In this document: one piece after another, positions 25,283-33,026 of the stretch
Numbering within the stretch: the first letter of the stretch is position 1
Layout: the number at the start of each line of letters is the position of its first letter
Assembly: GCA_019421015.1 (NCBI GenBank)
Contig: JAHZGC010000001.1
Location: 291,519 to 336,779 of the forward strand
Source of the DNA: Coriobacteriaceae bacterium
GTDB taxonomy: Bacteria > Actinomycetota > Coriobacteriia > Coriobacteriales > UMGS124
Direction: 5' to 3'
Length of the DNA: 45,261 bases
The notes under the pieces: model-generated
Seen by the model: the letters and a program-made list of their open reading frames with translations, nothing else
What the model was told of the DNA's origin: nothing
Database searches by the model: none
Program-made: the position numbers and the translations under genes

Positions 25283-25552
25283 ATGGTCGCGACCTGGTCC
25301 CTGGTGCTGGGGATTTTGGGGGTCGCGCTGGGGTGGTTGCCCATGGTGGGCAGGTTTGCGGCTTTGGGCTGCGGCGTCTGCGCCGTGGTTCTGGGGGCGG
25401 TCGGTATGCGCCGTGCCGAGGCGGGGGCCAAGGGGTCGGGCTATAACCTCGCCGTGGCGGGGCTCGCCCTGGGCTGCGTAGGGGTATTCGAGGGGCTGCG
25501 GGCCTTTGGCTGCGCGGCTGCAGGCGGCGCGCTCGTGGGCCTTATCAGCTGA
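25283..25552 (+). CDS. Small membrane protein related to DUF4190
   Basis: The 89-residue protein begins MVATWSLVLGILGVALGWLP and has an internal NLAVAGLALGCVGVFEGL, echoing the LG-I-G and AVAGL motifs of the two DUF4190 proteins next to it, so it is probably a diverged copy. ATG 25283 with GTGAGGGGGA upstream is preferred; the longer frame back to 25076 is a shadow of the previous gene. Three hydrophobic segments are visible. Together with 23797 and 24963 it makes a set of three small paralogue-like proteins around the Lgt-like enzyme. Function unknown. Confidence 0.6.
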   Translation: MVATWSLVLGILGVALGWLPMVGRFAALGCGVCAVVLGAVGMRRAEAGAKGSGYNLAVAGLALGCVGVFEGLRAFGCAAAGGALVGLIS

Positions 25553-25596
25553 TGCCCGCACGCTCTGCGCAAGCGCCGACCACAGGAGGTCTTTCT

Positions 25597-26061
25597 ATGC
25601 AGCGCATCATGTTCGTCTGCCACGGCAACATCTGCCGCTCGCCCATGGCCGAGTTCGTCCTGCGCGACCTGGCCATGAAGGCCGGGCGTGCCAACGAGTT
25701 CCGCATTGCGTCGAGCGCCACGAGCGCCGAGGAGGTGGGCAACCCCGTGCACCCCGGTACCCGGCGCATGCTGGCCGCCCACGGTATCGACTGCGTGGGT
25801 AAGAAAGCCCGCCAGCTGCGTCGGGACGAATACCGGTCGTGGGATCTCTTTGTCGCGATGGACGACGAGAACCTGCGCTGTCTTTCGCGTATTCTAGGGA
25901 AGGACCCCGATCGCAAGGTTCACAAGTTGTTGGAGTTTGCGACGCCGGAGGCTTTTGGCACGGCGGTTCGCGACGTGGCCGACCCCTGGTATACGGGAGA
26001 CTTCGAAGCGACTTGGGACGACGTGTTGGCTGGCTGCACCGGGCTGCTCGCGGCTCTTTAG
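25597..26061 (+). CDS. Low-molecular-weight protein-tyrosine phosphatase
   Basis: The 154-residue cytoplasmic enzyme removes phosphate from phosphotyrosine. The phosphate-binding loop CHGNICRS (residues 8-15: nucleophile Cys8, Arg14) and the general-acid Asp129 in ADPWYTG are both intact, as is the length. Start ATG 25597 has AGGAGGT 8 bases upstream. It ends the run of small membrane-protein genes. In bacteria such enzymes often oppose a tyrosine kinase of capsule synthesis; no such kinase is present in the window, although a surface-polymer locus lies 15 kb away. A role in arsenate reduction is unlikely given the tyrosine-phosphatase-style acid loop. Confidence 0.92.
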   Translation: MQRIMFVCHGNICRSPMAEFVLRDLAMKAGRANEFRIASSATSAEEVGNPVHPGTRRMLAAHGIDCVGKKARQLRRDEYRSWDLFVAMDDENLRCLSRILGKDPDRKVHKLLEFATPEAFGTAVRDVADPWYTGDFEATWDDVLAGCTGLLAAL

Positions 26062-26445
26062 GGCAATCCTCAAAATCGCGCTAGATTATCGGCATACTTC
26101 CATAAATATGTTCATACTATGTATATGGAGAAATTATAGTTCATATTTAGTACATAGATTAATTGATGATGTCATATCGTCTCGGCGATTACCAGCGGTT
26201 TTGTTGATAAAGCCTTAAAACCACAGCTTCAGTTTTTACATAGGATGAACAAACCTGCAGCTTCCTGTTGTCAAGACCCCCCACTTATTGCTGACAGATT
26301 TGTCCGTCCCCTTACAGGGGCGGTCAATGGTACAATGCCGTGCATTGCAACCGAGGGGTCCTGCGGCTGGGGGAGAGCCGGGACCGGGGTCGTTTGTCTG
26401 CCGTTGGGCAGCAATGGGTTCGGATGCTACCAGAGAGGTTCGTGA
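26062..26445. other. AT-rich intergenic island with an inverted repeat and a -10-like box
   Basis: No gene is supported. From about 26085 to 26240 the DNA is strikingly AT-rich compared with its surroundings. It contains CTATGTA (26117-26123) and TACATAG (26151-26157) as inverted arms, with additional direct TTCATA repeats. Nearer the flavodoxin gene there is TACAAT (26331-26336), a good -10 box without a clear -35. The bases after it hold GC-rich short repeats. The stretch probably carries the promoter and a binding site for the flavodoxin/KdpD-like operon; a curved-DNA or nucleoid-protein site is another possibility. Confidence 0.4.
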
Positions 26446-27003
26446 ATGAGCGAACACCTGAAGAACGTTCTTGTGGTGTATTCAACGCTTTCGGGCTGTA
26501 CCACCACGATTGCCCGGCGCATCGGGGCCGATTTGATCGCCTACGACGTAAAGCCCTGCGTCGCGAGCGTCGAGGAAATGCCACGCATAGACCGCTCGTT
26601 CGATGCGGTCATATTCGGGAGTGGCATGCGTATGGGTAAGTTTCACAAGGAGGCTCGCGACTGGCTGCAGGCGAATTCCGACATCCTTGCGCATCTGCCC
26701 ATAGCCTTTTATTCGGTTGGCCTGCGCGCGGCCACGCCGCAGTCGGGGATGCTAGAACAGGCCGAGCGTGAGCTTGACGCCGCGGTCTGCAACATCACCG
26801 ACGGCCAGCACCCTGTGCGCTATGCCGTGTTGCCGGGTTGGAAGCGTACCGAGGGCTTCAACGCCATGGAGAAGCTTGCTTTAAGGGTCTACCCCCTTGA
26901 GGACGGCGACTATCGCGACTGGGATAAGGTCGATTCCTGGCTGCGCGAGGTTGCTCCCGCATTGCTTGGCAACGGCCCGCGTTGGGGGAACTTCCAACAA
27001 TGA
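26446..27003 (+). CDS. Flavodoxin-domain protein (HemG-like)
   Basis: This 185-residue protein binds FMN. The N-terminal VLVVYSTLSGCTTTIARRIG contains the phosphate-binding loop (flavodoxin TxSGxT form), and the AVIFGSGMRMGKFHKEARDWL segment is the typical second FMN loop of the flavodoxin family that includes menaquinone-dependent protoporphyrinogen dehydrogenase HemG. The last 30 residues contain Trp-rich HemG-like features (DWDKVDSWLREVAP). Start ATG 26446. Its stop codon overlaps the start of the KdpD-like gene (ATGA, 27000-27003), which makes coupled translation very likely and suggests that electron transfer or redox sensing is tied to that protein. No heme genes are nearby. Confidence 0.83.
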   Translation: MSEHLKNVLVVYSTLSGCTTTIARRIGADLIAYDVKPCVASVEEMPRIDRSFDAVIFGSGMRMGKFHKEARDWLQANSDILAHLPIAFYSVGLRAATPQSGMLEQAERELDAAVCNITDGQHPVRYAVLPGWKRTEGFNAMEKLALRVYPLEDGDYRDWDKVDSWLREVAPALLGNGPRWGNFQQ

Positions 27004-29783
27004 GTCGCCCGGGATCCGGATCCACAGGCGCAGGCGAGGGTGCACGGGGGGCTACGGGGGCGTCACCTGCGCCTTACGGCTCCCTCAAGCTGTTCTTTGC
27101 CTACGCCCGCTGCTCGGGGGCCTCTCCCGCCATGGTCGACGAGGCCAAGGGGCTTTCTGCGAGTGGGCGCGACGTCTTTCTGGTCGAGCCCCAGGGCGCC
27201 CAGCCGACGGCCGAGGCGGGGCCCGCGCAGCCTTTCGACGTGGACCGCATCCTCAAACGACGCCCGGACGTGGCGGTCCTTGGCAGCCTTGCCCAGGTGA
27301 ACCCCGTCGGCTCGCGCAACCGCATGCGTTACCAGGACGCCGAGGAGCTGCTGCGAGCCGGTATCGACGTCTATGCGACCCTGTTGGTGACCGACCTCCA
27401 GAACGAACGCGACCACGTGTCTTCGCTCGGTGTGGAGGTGCCCGCCGAGCTGGTTCCCGACTACATGCTGTACGAGGCCGACCAGCTCGAGTTCGTCGAC
27501 ATCGACCCGGCCGAGCTGATCGTGAAGCAGCACGCCGTCGGCATCGACATGACGGAGGAGGTCTTGGCCGGCCTGCGCGTCATTGCCCTGCGCTGTGTTA
27601 GCGAGCATGCCGCCACCGCCGCACGCGACCTTGCCAAGGAGGGCCGCCCCAAAGACCAACCGGTGGGGCCGCGCGTCGTGGCCGTGGTGGAGCCGGGCCT
27701 GTCGCCGGCACGCGTCCTCCTCGAGGCTTCGCTTATCGCCGATGCGGCCGGGGCCGACCTCGAGGTCGCTTGCGTGCTCGACGAGCGGCCTGCCTTCGGC
27801 CGCAACCTTGCGGAGCACGAGTACGGCCTGCTCAGGGAGCGGGTCGAGGCCATGGGCCACGAGCTCACCACGCTGTACGGCCATGACGCCGCATCCGTCG
27901 TAGTCGATTACCTTAGAACCCAGGGGGCGGCCGACGTCGTGGTCGAACGCCGGTCGGTGAGCGGGCTGCGGCGCCTGCTTGCGTCGTTTCTCCCCTCTTT
28001 TTCGGAGCGGCTCATAGAGAGCCTTCCCTCGATCAACGTTCATGTCGTGGCCGGCGACCCCCAGGGCCCCTCCAGCCGCGCGCCCCTTTGGAGCCGGGTG
28101 GCCCCGAGCGGTGTGAACTGGAAAGGCCTGGTCTTTGCCGTCGTGACGGTGCTCCTGACCGCCCTGCTCCTGCGGGGCCTGTATCGGTTGGGGGCGGCCG
28201 AGACGGTGGCCTACCCGCTGCTTTTGACGGCCGCCGTTGCGGCGGCCTTCGTGACCCGCAGCTACCTGCCGGCCGTGGTGGCGTCGCTGCTCGCGGCGGC
28301 CTCCCTCGACTATCTGGGCCTGCGCCCCTTTGGATCTTTGGCCGTCGACCACCGTGCGAGCCTCTATGCGCTCGTCCTGTTCTCCGTCCTCACGCTCGCC
28401 CTTGCGTTGGCCGGTGCCCGTTTGGGGCGCACTGCCGTGCGGGCCACCCGGCGGGAGCGGCGCACGCAGGCCTTGTTCGACCTGAACCGCAGCCTCCTGT
28501 ATGCCCACAGCGCGGCCGAGGTGGCCGATGTCGCCTTGGGGGTATGCTTGGGCCTGTTCGGCCGCTCCGTCGGCATTTATCTGCGCGACCCCTTTGCGGA
28601 GCCCGGTTCTTCCGAGCGCGACCGCCGTGCCCTGATGGTGCGCGACGCCCCTGGCGACTTCTACGGCGAGGAGTTCGAGAAGCTCACGGAGCAGGCCGTC
28701 GCCCATTGGGTGTTCGCTAACGGGGAGGAGGCGGGTGCCGGCACCGACACCCACGAGGCCTCCGACATCCTGTACCTGCCGCTCATGTCGCCCGAAGGTC
28801 TCGAGGGCGTCCTCGCCGTGTCGTGCAAGCGCCCCCTTGGGTTGTCCGACCGTAGCTTCCTCGATTTGGTTGCCGACGAAGTCGCCCTTGCGCTCGAACG
28901 GCAGTCTCTGGCGGCCAAACACCGCTCCGACATCCAGGTGATGCAGGTCACGCGTATTCGCAGCCGCTTCGTGGGCTCTATGGTGGCGTCGGCCACGACG
29001 GCGCTCGACACACTTCACGTGATCGGCGACGCCATCATGGCCACCGACGCCGACGAGCGCGACCGCCTGCTGTTCCTCGAGCGCCTTGTTTCAGACGAGT
29101 CGGCGCGCGGGCGTCTCATGATGGGGCGCATACAGCGCGGAATGGAGCAGCCCCCCTCTCCGCTGTGCAATGTGCGCAACGAGGTGTCGGCAGCCGTCGA
29201 CGACGTGCGCTCGGGCCTGGTGGATAAGGTCATCGATCTGGAGCCCGGCGAGCCGGACTCGCCCATCGTGGCCGATGCGGTCCTGGTGCGCATGGCGGTG
29301 AAGCTGGTGCTCGAGGCGTCTGCCAGCTACATAGCCAAACGCGGCATCGTCCAGGTGGCGGTGCGCTCCTATGCCGACCGCGTCGACGTCGTCGTCTCCG
29401 ACGATCGCCCGGCCGAAGCGTCGCCGGCTAGGAGCGCCGCCTTCGAGACAGCCTCCAGGGCGGGGGAGGAGGGCCTGCCGGTTTTCGACGAGGCCCGAGC
29501 CCGCGCCATACGCGAGACGGTGGCCGACCGCGCTGCGCTCGGCAGCGACACCCAGGCCGGCGTGGCGGCCCTGTGTCGGGCGATGCGCCTGCCCGAGGGC
29601 GCGGCCCGGTCCGACGGCGACTTCGATGGGGTTCTCAACCGTCAACGTGTGCTGCGCTTCGACCGGCTAGAATACGGCCTGTATGTTGCCGCGCTCATCG
29701 TCCACGCCCACGGGGGTTTCGTCAAGCAGCGGTATCGCCTGGGCGGCGGTGCCGTGGTCACCATGGCCTTCCCCCGTTCGTAG
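27000..29783 (+). CDS. KdpD-like sensor with degenerate Walker, His and ATP-binding motifs
   Basis: The 927-residue protein follows the KdpD layout. An N-terminal KdpD domain (about 27-210) has NPVGSRNRMRYQDAEELLRAGIDVYATL, close to the KdpD NAPGSRH..DVEELL region. A universal-stress-like domain follows (about 225-350), then four membrane helices (about 376-475), a GAF-like domain (about 500-635), a dimerisation helix region (650-705) and an HATPase-like end. Key residues are gone: the Walker A GVGKT is CSGAS, the Walker B DELAHTN is GSLAQVN, the phosphorylated His of SVSHDLRTP is Ala (SMVASATTA, residue about 663), and the Asn of the N-box is absent. It should not be a kinase. kdpFABC is absent; trkH/trkA lie 3 kb away. 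Start ATG 27000 overlaps the flavodoxin stop. Confidence 0.85.
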   Translation: MSRPGSGSTGAGEGARGATGASPAPYGSLKLFFAYARCSGASPAMVDEAKGLSASGRDVFLVEPQGAQPTAEAGPAQPFDVDRILKRRPDVAVLGSLAQVNPVGSRNRMRYQDAEELLRAGIDVYATLLVTDLQNERDHVSSLGVEVPAELVPDYMLYEADQLEFVDIDPAELIVKQHAVGIDMTEEVLAGLRVIALRCVSEHAATAARDLAKEGRPKDQPVGPRVVAVVEPGLSPARVLLEASLIADAAGADLEVACVLDERPAFGRNLAEHEYGLLRERVEAMGHELTTLYGHDAASVVVDYLRTQGAADVVVERRSVSGLRRLLASFLPSFSERLIESLPSINVHVVAGDPQGPSSRAPLWSRVAPSGVNWKGLVFAVVTVLLTALLLRGLYRLGAAETVAYPLLLTAAVAAAFVTRSYLPAVVASLLAAASLDYLGLRPFGSLAVDHRASLYALVLFSVLTLALALAGARLGRTAVRATRRERRTQALFDLNRSLLYAHSAAEVADVALGVCLGLFGRSVGIYLRDPFAEPGSSERDRRALMVRDAPGDFYGEEFEKLTEQAVAHWVFANGEEAGAGTDTHEASDILYLPLMSPEGLEGVLAVSCKRPLGLSDRSFLDLVADEVALALERQSLAAKHRSDIQVMQVTRIRSRFVGSMVASATTALDTLHVIGDAIMATDADERDRLLFLERLVSDESARGRLMMGRIQRGMEQPPSPLCNVRNEVSAAVDDVRSGLVDKVIDLEPGEPDSPIVADAVLVRMAVKLVLEASASYIAKRGIVQVAVRSYADRVDVVVSDDRPAEASPARSAAFETASRAGEEGLPVFDEARARAIRETVADRAALGSDTQAGVAALCRAMRLPEGAARSDGDFDGVLNRQRVLRFDRLEYGLYVAALIVHAHGGFVKQRYRLGGGAVVTMAFPRS

Positions 29784-29903
29784 GGGTCGTGCGCGGCTGG
29801 GTATGAACTGTTTGCGGGCCGTTGCGCGCTGCACGATTTTTGAGATTCACCACGGGGCCGGCCTCTGCCCCCGCGGTCTTTGCACGGCATGGAGAGGAGA
29901 TCG

Positions 29904-31070
29904 ATGAGCATGAACCCCCGGGGCGAGGACTTCGAGCGCCTCGCCATCCGATGGGCGAACTCGTTCCAAAAAACGGACGGTTACCCCAACCTCTTGGCCG
30001 CCATCACGGCCTTCCCCGAACTGTACGAGCGCAAGCGCGACGCCTTGCCCCAAAACGATGCCGACCGCGCCTTTGCCCTGGCCGGTCGAGCGAGCGACAT
30101 CATGGACCGTTCGGTCGTCATGGCCGACACCGAGGAGGCCGCCGCTCGCCTTGCCGCGAAGGCCGCCGACCTTGTCGAAGAGGCGCTCAAGCTCGACCCC
30201 ACCTGCTACGACGCCGTTCGCCTCCATCGCTACATGGGGCGCCCCTCGCGCGACGAGATGGAGTCGTTTTTGGCCGACGGTGCCGACGAGGTGTGCGAGA
30301 TGTGCCTTGCCGCCGCGCGCGGCAACGGCCTGGTCCCCCCCGAGGGCCGCTGGTCGCTCTCGGTCTATATGCGCCCCTACCTGCGCTGGCTGTTTGACCT
30401 GGCCAACGAGCGTTTGAGCTGCGGTTGCTACCGCCGCGCCCTTGAGACCTGTTTGCAGCTGCTGGACCTGGACGCCGACGACCTGGTGGGGGCGCGCCAG
30501 GTGGCGGCCTTCGTGCTGGTGAAGCTCGAGGACGCTGCGGGCCTGGCCGACCTGCTGGCGCGTTTCGAGGGCGACCAGAACGCCTGGTTCCTCCTAGCGC
30601 GCTGCTTCATGGCCTACAAGCAGCGCAGGCTCGACGACGCCGCGGCCGTTTTGCACCAGATCGTGCGCTCCTTCCCTGCGGCGGGTTGCACGCTTACCTA
30701 TCAAGACGAGCTTCCGCCCGGCATGTTCGGCCACCTCGAATACGCCGAGGGGAGCGCCGACGAACTCTACGTGGCCGTGAGCGAGGCCGCCGTGATCCTC
30801 GACGAGAACTGCGGCGACTCGGTGAGCCCGCTCTCCGACTGGATTGCGAACGATGCCGAGGTGTCTGCCGCCCGCGCCCGCGAGGAGGCGGCGGCCGGTG
30901 CGTCGAGCCCCCGGGCTCCGGAGCCGGCCGAGGCGCCGGCGGACGAGGACCTCTTCTTCTCCGACATCGAGAGCGTCGACGAGCTGCTGAGCGCACTCGC
31001 GCGGGCTGCAGGCGAGAACCCCCCGGACACGCAGGAACCCACCCCAGACGACCCGACGCAAGGACGCTAG
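29904..31070 (+). CDS. Helical-repeat (TPR-like) protein, first of a tandem pair
   Basis: The 388-residue soluble protein is mostly alpha-helical, with TPR-like segments: AADLVEEALKLDPTCYDAVR, then CYRRALETCLQLLDLDADD, and AWFLLARCFMAYKQRRLDDAAAVL. The C-terminal 80 residues are acidic and Pro/Ala-rich, ending with a helix DIESVDELLSALARA. The start ATG 29904 lies behind GGAGAGGAGA; ATG 29889 and ATG 29910 are alternatives. It is clearly related to the next protein (shared LDPxCYDA, RPxLR, KLEDxxGLADL, and a Pro-Pro turn near the same place). A scaffold or regulator role beside the KdpD-like protein is inferred. No enzyme motif is visible. Confidence 0.7.
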   Translation: MSMNPRGEDFERLAIRWANSFQKTDGYPNLLAAITAFPELYERKRDALPQNDADRAFALAGRASDIMDRSVVMADTEEAAARLAAKAADLVEEALKLDPTCYDAVRLHRYMGRPSRDEMESFLADGADEVCEMCLAAARGNGLVPPEGRWSLSVYMRPYLRWLFDLANERLSCGCYRRALETCLQLLDLDADDLVGARQVAAFVLVKLEDAAGLADLLARFEGDQNAWFLLARCFMAYKQRRLDDAAAVLHQIVRSFPAAGCTLTYQDELPPGMFGHLEYAEGSADELYVAVSEAAVILDENCGDSVSPLSDWIANDAEVSAARAREEAAAGASSPRAPEPAEAPADEDLFFSDIESVDELLSALARAAGENPPDTQEPTPDDPTQGR

Positions 31071-31071
31071 C

Positions 31072-32067
31072 ATGCTTGTATCTGCCGAACTGACGAGCCG
31101 GCTTCTCAAGAAGGCCGTCTATGCGGACCCGACCCTCGCAGACGACGCCGCCCGTCTAGCCGAGCTGAGCCGCCGGGCCATGCGCTCGCCCGACACCATG
31201 GTGGCCGACGACGAGGAACGGGCCTTCCGGGCCCTTGACCGCGCCACCCAGCGGGCGCGTCAAGAGATCGACGACGAGCTCGACGCCATGGCCTACGACC
31301 CCGAGGCCGCGGCCAAGCGCCCACCGAGCCGGCTGCCGCGCACCCACGCCCTGCTCTCCCGCTGTCTTGAGCTTGACCCGCGCTGCTACGACGCCCGCAA
31401 CCTCGACATCTTGATACGCAGCGACACGACCGACGAGGCCATCGCGAGGCTCGATGCCTTGGAGCCCGAGGCCCGCGCCTGGTGCTCTGCCCAAGCCGAG
31501 CGCTACGACGGCCCCGTGGCCGACCCTTGGGATGCCGTGTTTTTGCGCCCTTGGCTGCGCATCAAGGCACGGGCCGTCGACATGCTCGTTCAGGCGACCT
31601 GCTATCGGGAGGCCCTGGCGCGCTGCGAGGAGATGCTTGCGTTTGCCCCCACCGACGGCCAGGGCATCCGCCACACGGCCGCCCTGCTCTACGCACGCCT
31701 CGAGGATGAGGAGGGGCTTGCCGACCTCGACGGGCGCTATGGGCACGAGGGGAGCTGCTGGATGCACGTGGCCCGGGCGATGCTCCTGTACAAGCTGGGC
31801 CGCAAAGACGCGGCCCGGCGCGCCCTCATCGGCCTGGCCCAGCTCTGCCCCGGTGCGGCCTTTTACCTGGCCTACCCCAGCTATGTGCCGCCCTACCTGC
31901 CCGACCGCCCGCTGTTTGCCCCCAAGTCCGAGGAGGAGTCGCTCTTTGCCACCTACGAGGCCGACTTTTTGGTGGTCGACACGCCGGACTTCATCAACTG
32001 GGCACTGACGATCTCCAAGTTCCGCGAGGCTGCCGAGCGGTTTGGCCGATCTCGAGGCGAAATCTAG
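31072..32067 (+). CDS. Helical-repeat (TPR-like) protein, second of a tandem pair
   Basis: The 331-residue paralogue of the protein at 29904 has the same order of landmarks: LELDPRCYDARNL, LRPWLRIKARAVDMLVQ, CYREALARCEEMLAFAPTDG, LYARLEDEEGLADL, VARAMLLYKLGRKDAARRAL and YPSYVPPYLP. It lacks the acidic C-terminal tail. It starts one base after the previous stop, so the two are surely co-transcribed. Its last codon and stop (ATC TAG) run into the left arm of the inverted-repeat element at 32064, so the original C-terminus may have been altered by that element. Function unknown; association with its paralogue and with the pseudo-sensor is a reasonable guess. Confidence 0.7.
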   Translation: MLVSAELTSRLLKKAVYADPTLADDAARLAELSRRAMRSPDTMVADDEERAFRALDRATQRARQEIDDELDAMAYDPEAAAKRPPSRLPRTHALLSRCLELDPRCYDARNLDILIRSDTTDEAIARLDALEPEARAWCSAQAERYDGPVADPWDAVFLRPWLRIKARAVDMLVQATCYREALARCEEMLAFAPTDGQGIRHTAALLYARLEDEEGLADLDGRYGHEGSCWMHVARAMLLYKLGRKDAARRALIGLAQLCPGAAFYLAYPSYVPPYLPDRPLFAPKSEEESLFATYEADFLVVDTPDFINWALTISKFREAAERFGRSRGEI

Positions 32068-32171
32068 AGCATTTTGAGATAGTTCCTGCACAAGGCGCGG
32101 CGGGGCGCGGTGTGCTAGGGCACATAAGCCCCGCCGCAACGCGGTGCAGGACTTTATTCAAAATGCTCTAG
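32064..32171. repeat. MITE-like element with nested perfect inverted repeats
   Basis: Three nested arm pairs make one 108-base cruciform-like structure. CTAGAGCATTTTGA (32064-32077) pairs with TCAAAATGCTCTAG (32158-32171). TCCTGCAC (32084-32091) pairs with GTGCAGGA (32144-32151). GCGGCGGGGC (32097-32106) pairs with GCCCCGCCGC (32128-32137). The outer arm supplies the stop codon of the upstream gene. A reduced relative of the outer arm lies at 32834-32857. The element has no coding capacity; it looks like a non-autonomous mobile hairpin and may also work as a terminator. Confidence 0.65.
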
Positions 32172-32339
32172 GGGGCCTGGGCGGACGCCCGTCGGGGTAT
32201 AAAAGGCGCTGCACACCCCAGGCGCAAGATTGCGCCGTCGGCGTGCGGGCATTCGTGGTATCGTATACCGTTGTGCGACTAACGGTAAAAACGGACGGCC
32301 GCTTAAAACGACCGCCTTATCCTGCGATTGGAGACTCCC

Positions 32340-32837
32340 ATGGCCGACAAGCTCGTAAAGGTTCATTACAAGGGCACGCTCGACGACGGCACCGTGTTCG
32401 ACAGCAGCGAGGGCCGCGACCCCATCGAGTTCATCGAGGGTGCCCATCAGGTCATTCCCGGCTTTGAGAACGCCATCGCCAAGATGCAGCCCGGTGACAA
32501 GGTGAGCATCCACCTCGAGCCCGCCGAGGCCTACGGCGAGCGCGACGAGCGCCTCGTGCAGGCCATCCCCGTGGAGTCGGTGCCCAACGCCGACCAGCTT
32601 CCGGTGGGCCAGACCGTTTACTTCCGCAACCCGGCCGGCTATCCCATGCCCGCCCTGGTTGAGAAGATCGAAGACGGCAAGGTGTACCTCGACTTCAACC
32701 ACAACCTTGCCGGCAAGCCGCTCAACTTCGACCTCGAGCTCGTCTCCCGCGAGGACGCCCCCGAGTCTTCCTGCGGCGGCTGCTCCGGCTGCTCCAGCTC
32801 GGGCTGCGGCGACTCCGGCTGCTCTGGCTGCCACTAG
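32340..32837 (+). CDS. slyD: SlyD-type FKBP peptidyl-prolyl isomerase with Cys-rich tail
   Basis: The 165-residue protein catalyses proline cis-trans isomerisation in protein folding. The FKBP core reads VKVHYKGTLDDGTVFDSSEG and VIPGFENAIAKMQPGDK, and the SlyD insert-in-flap region (YGERDERLVQAIPVESVPNA) is present. The last 21 residues hold six Cys and a final His in CGGCSGC-type spacing, a metal-binding tail as in SlyD, which passes nickel to hydrogenase. The hyp operon 4 kb downstream makes a nickel role attractive, by inference. Start ATG 32340 (GGAG upstream). Its stop codon TAG belongs to the repeat at 32834. Inverted repeat ACCGTT/AACGGT lies in the leader near 32268-32288. Confidence 0.88.
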   Translation: MADKLVKVHYKGTLDDGTVFDSSEGRDPIEFIEGAHQVIPGFENAIAKMQPGDKVSIHLEPAEAYGERDERLVQAIPVESVPNADQLPVGQTVYFRNPAGYPMPALVEKIEDGKVYLDFNHNLAGKPLNFDLELVSREDAPESSCGGCSGCSSSGCGDSGCSGCH

Positions 32838-32857
32838 AGCGTTTTGAGAGTGCTCTA
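32834..32857. repeat. Short relative of the 32064 element's terminal repeat
   Basis: CTAGAGCGTTTTGAGA at the end of slyD differs by one base from CTAGAGCATTTTGAGA at 32064. It continues to TGCTCTAA, so that TAGAGC (32835-32840) pairs with GCTCTA (32852-32857). It looks like an internally deleted copy of the same element, and again it provides the stop codon of the gene before it. Confidence 0.6.
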
Positions 32858-32872
32858 ACGTTGCTGCAAGAC

Positions 32873-32892
32873 AAAAGACCCCGCGTCTTTTT
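32873..32892. terminator. AAAAGAC/GTCTTTT hairpin
   Basis: AAAAGAC (32873-32879) and GTCTTTT (32885-32891) flank a 5-base CCCGC loop, with an additional T after the stem. It is a classical intrinsic terminator for slyD, functional in either direction. Confidence 0.75.
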
Positions 32893-32893
32893 G

Positions 32894-32927
32894 CGCCCCT
32901 GGCACCCATGGTGTCCGGGGGCGTTTT
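32894..32927 (+). terminator. Second GC-rich hairpin with T-run
   Basis: CGCCCC (32894-32899) plus GGCACC (32901-32906) pair with GGTGTC (32910-32915) plus GGGGCG (32918-32923), followed by TTTT. This strong intrinsic terminator backs up the one before it and separates slyD from the potassium genes. Confidence 0.7.
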
Positions 32928-33026
32928 GTGCAGTGGGCGCCTTCGCAATCCAAGGCGGCCCAATGGGTACCATAGCGCGAAGGCACGCGCCTCTTCAAAC
33001 CAGGTCCCGACCGTTCCGGAGCCGCT

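Noticed and set aside
27000..29783. Ordinary KdpD sensor kinase
   Set aside because: Walker A, Walker B, the phospho-acceptor His and the N-box Asn are all substituted, and kdpE and kdpFABC are absent.
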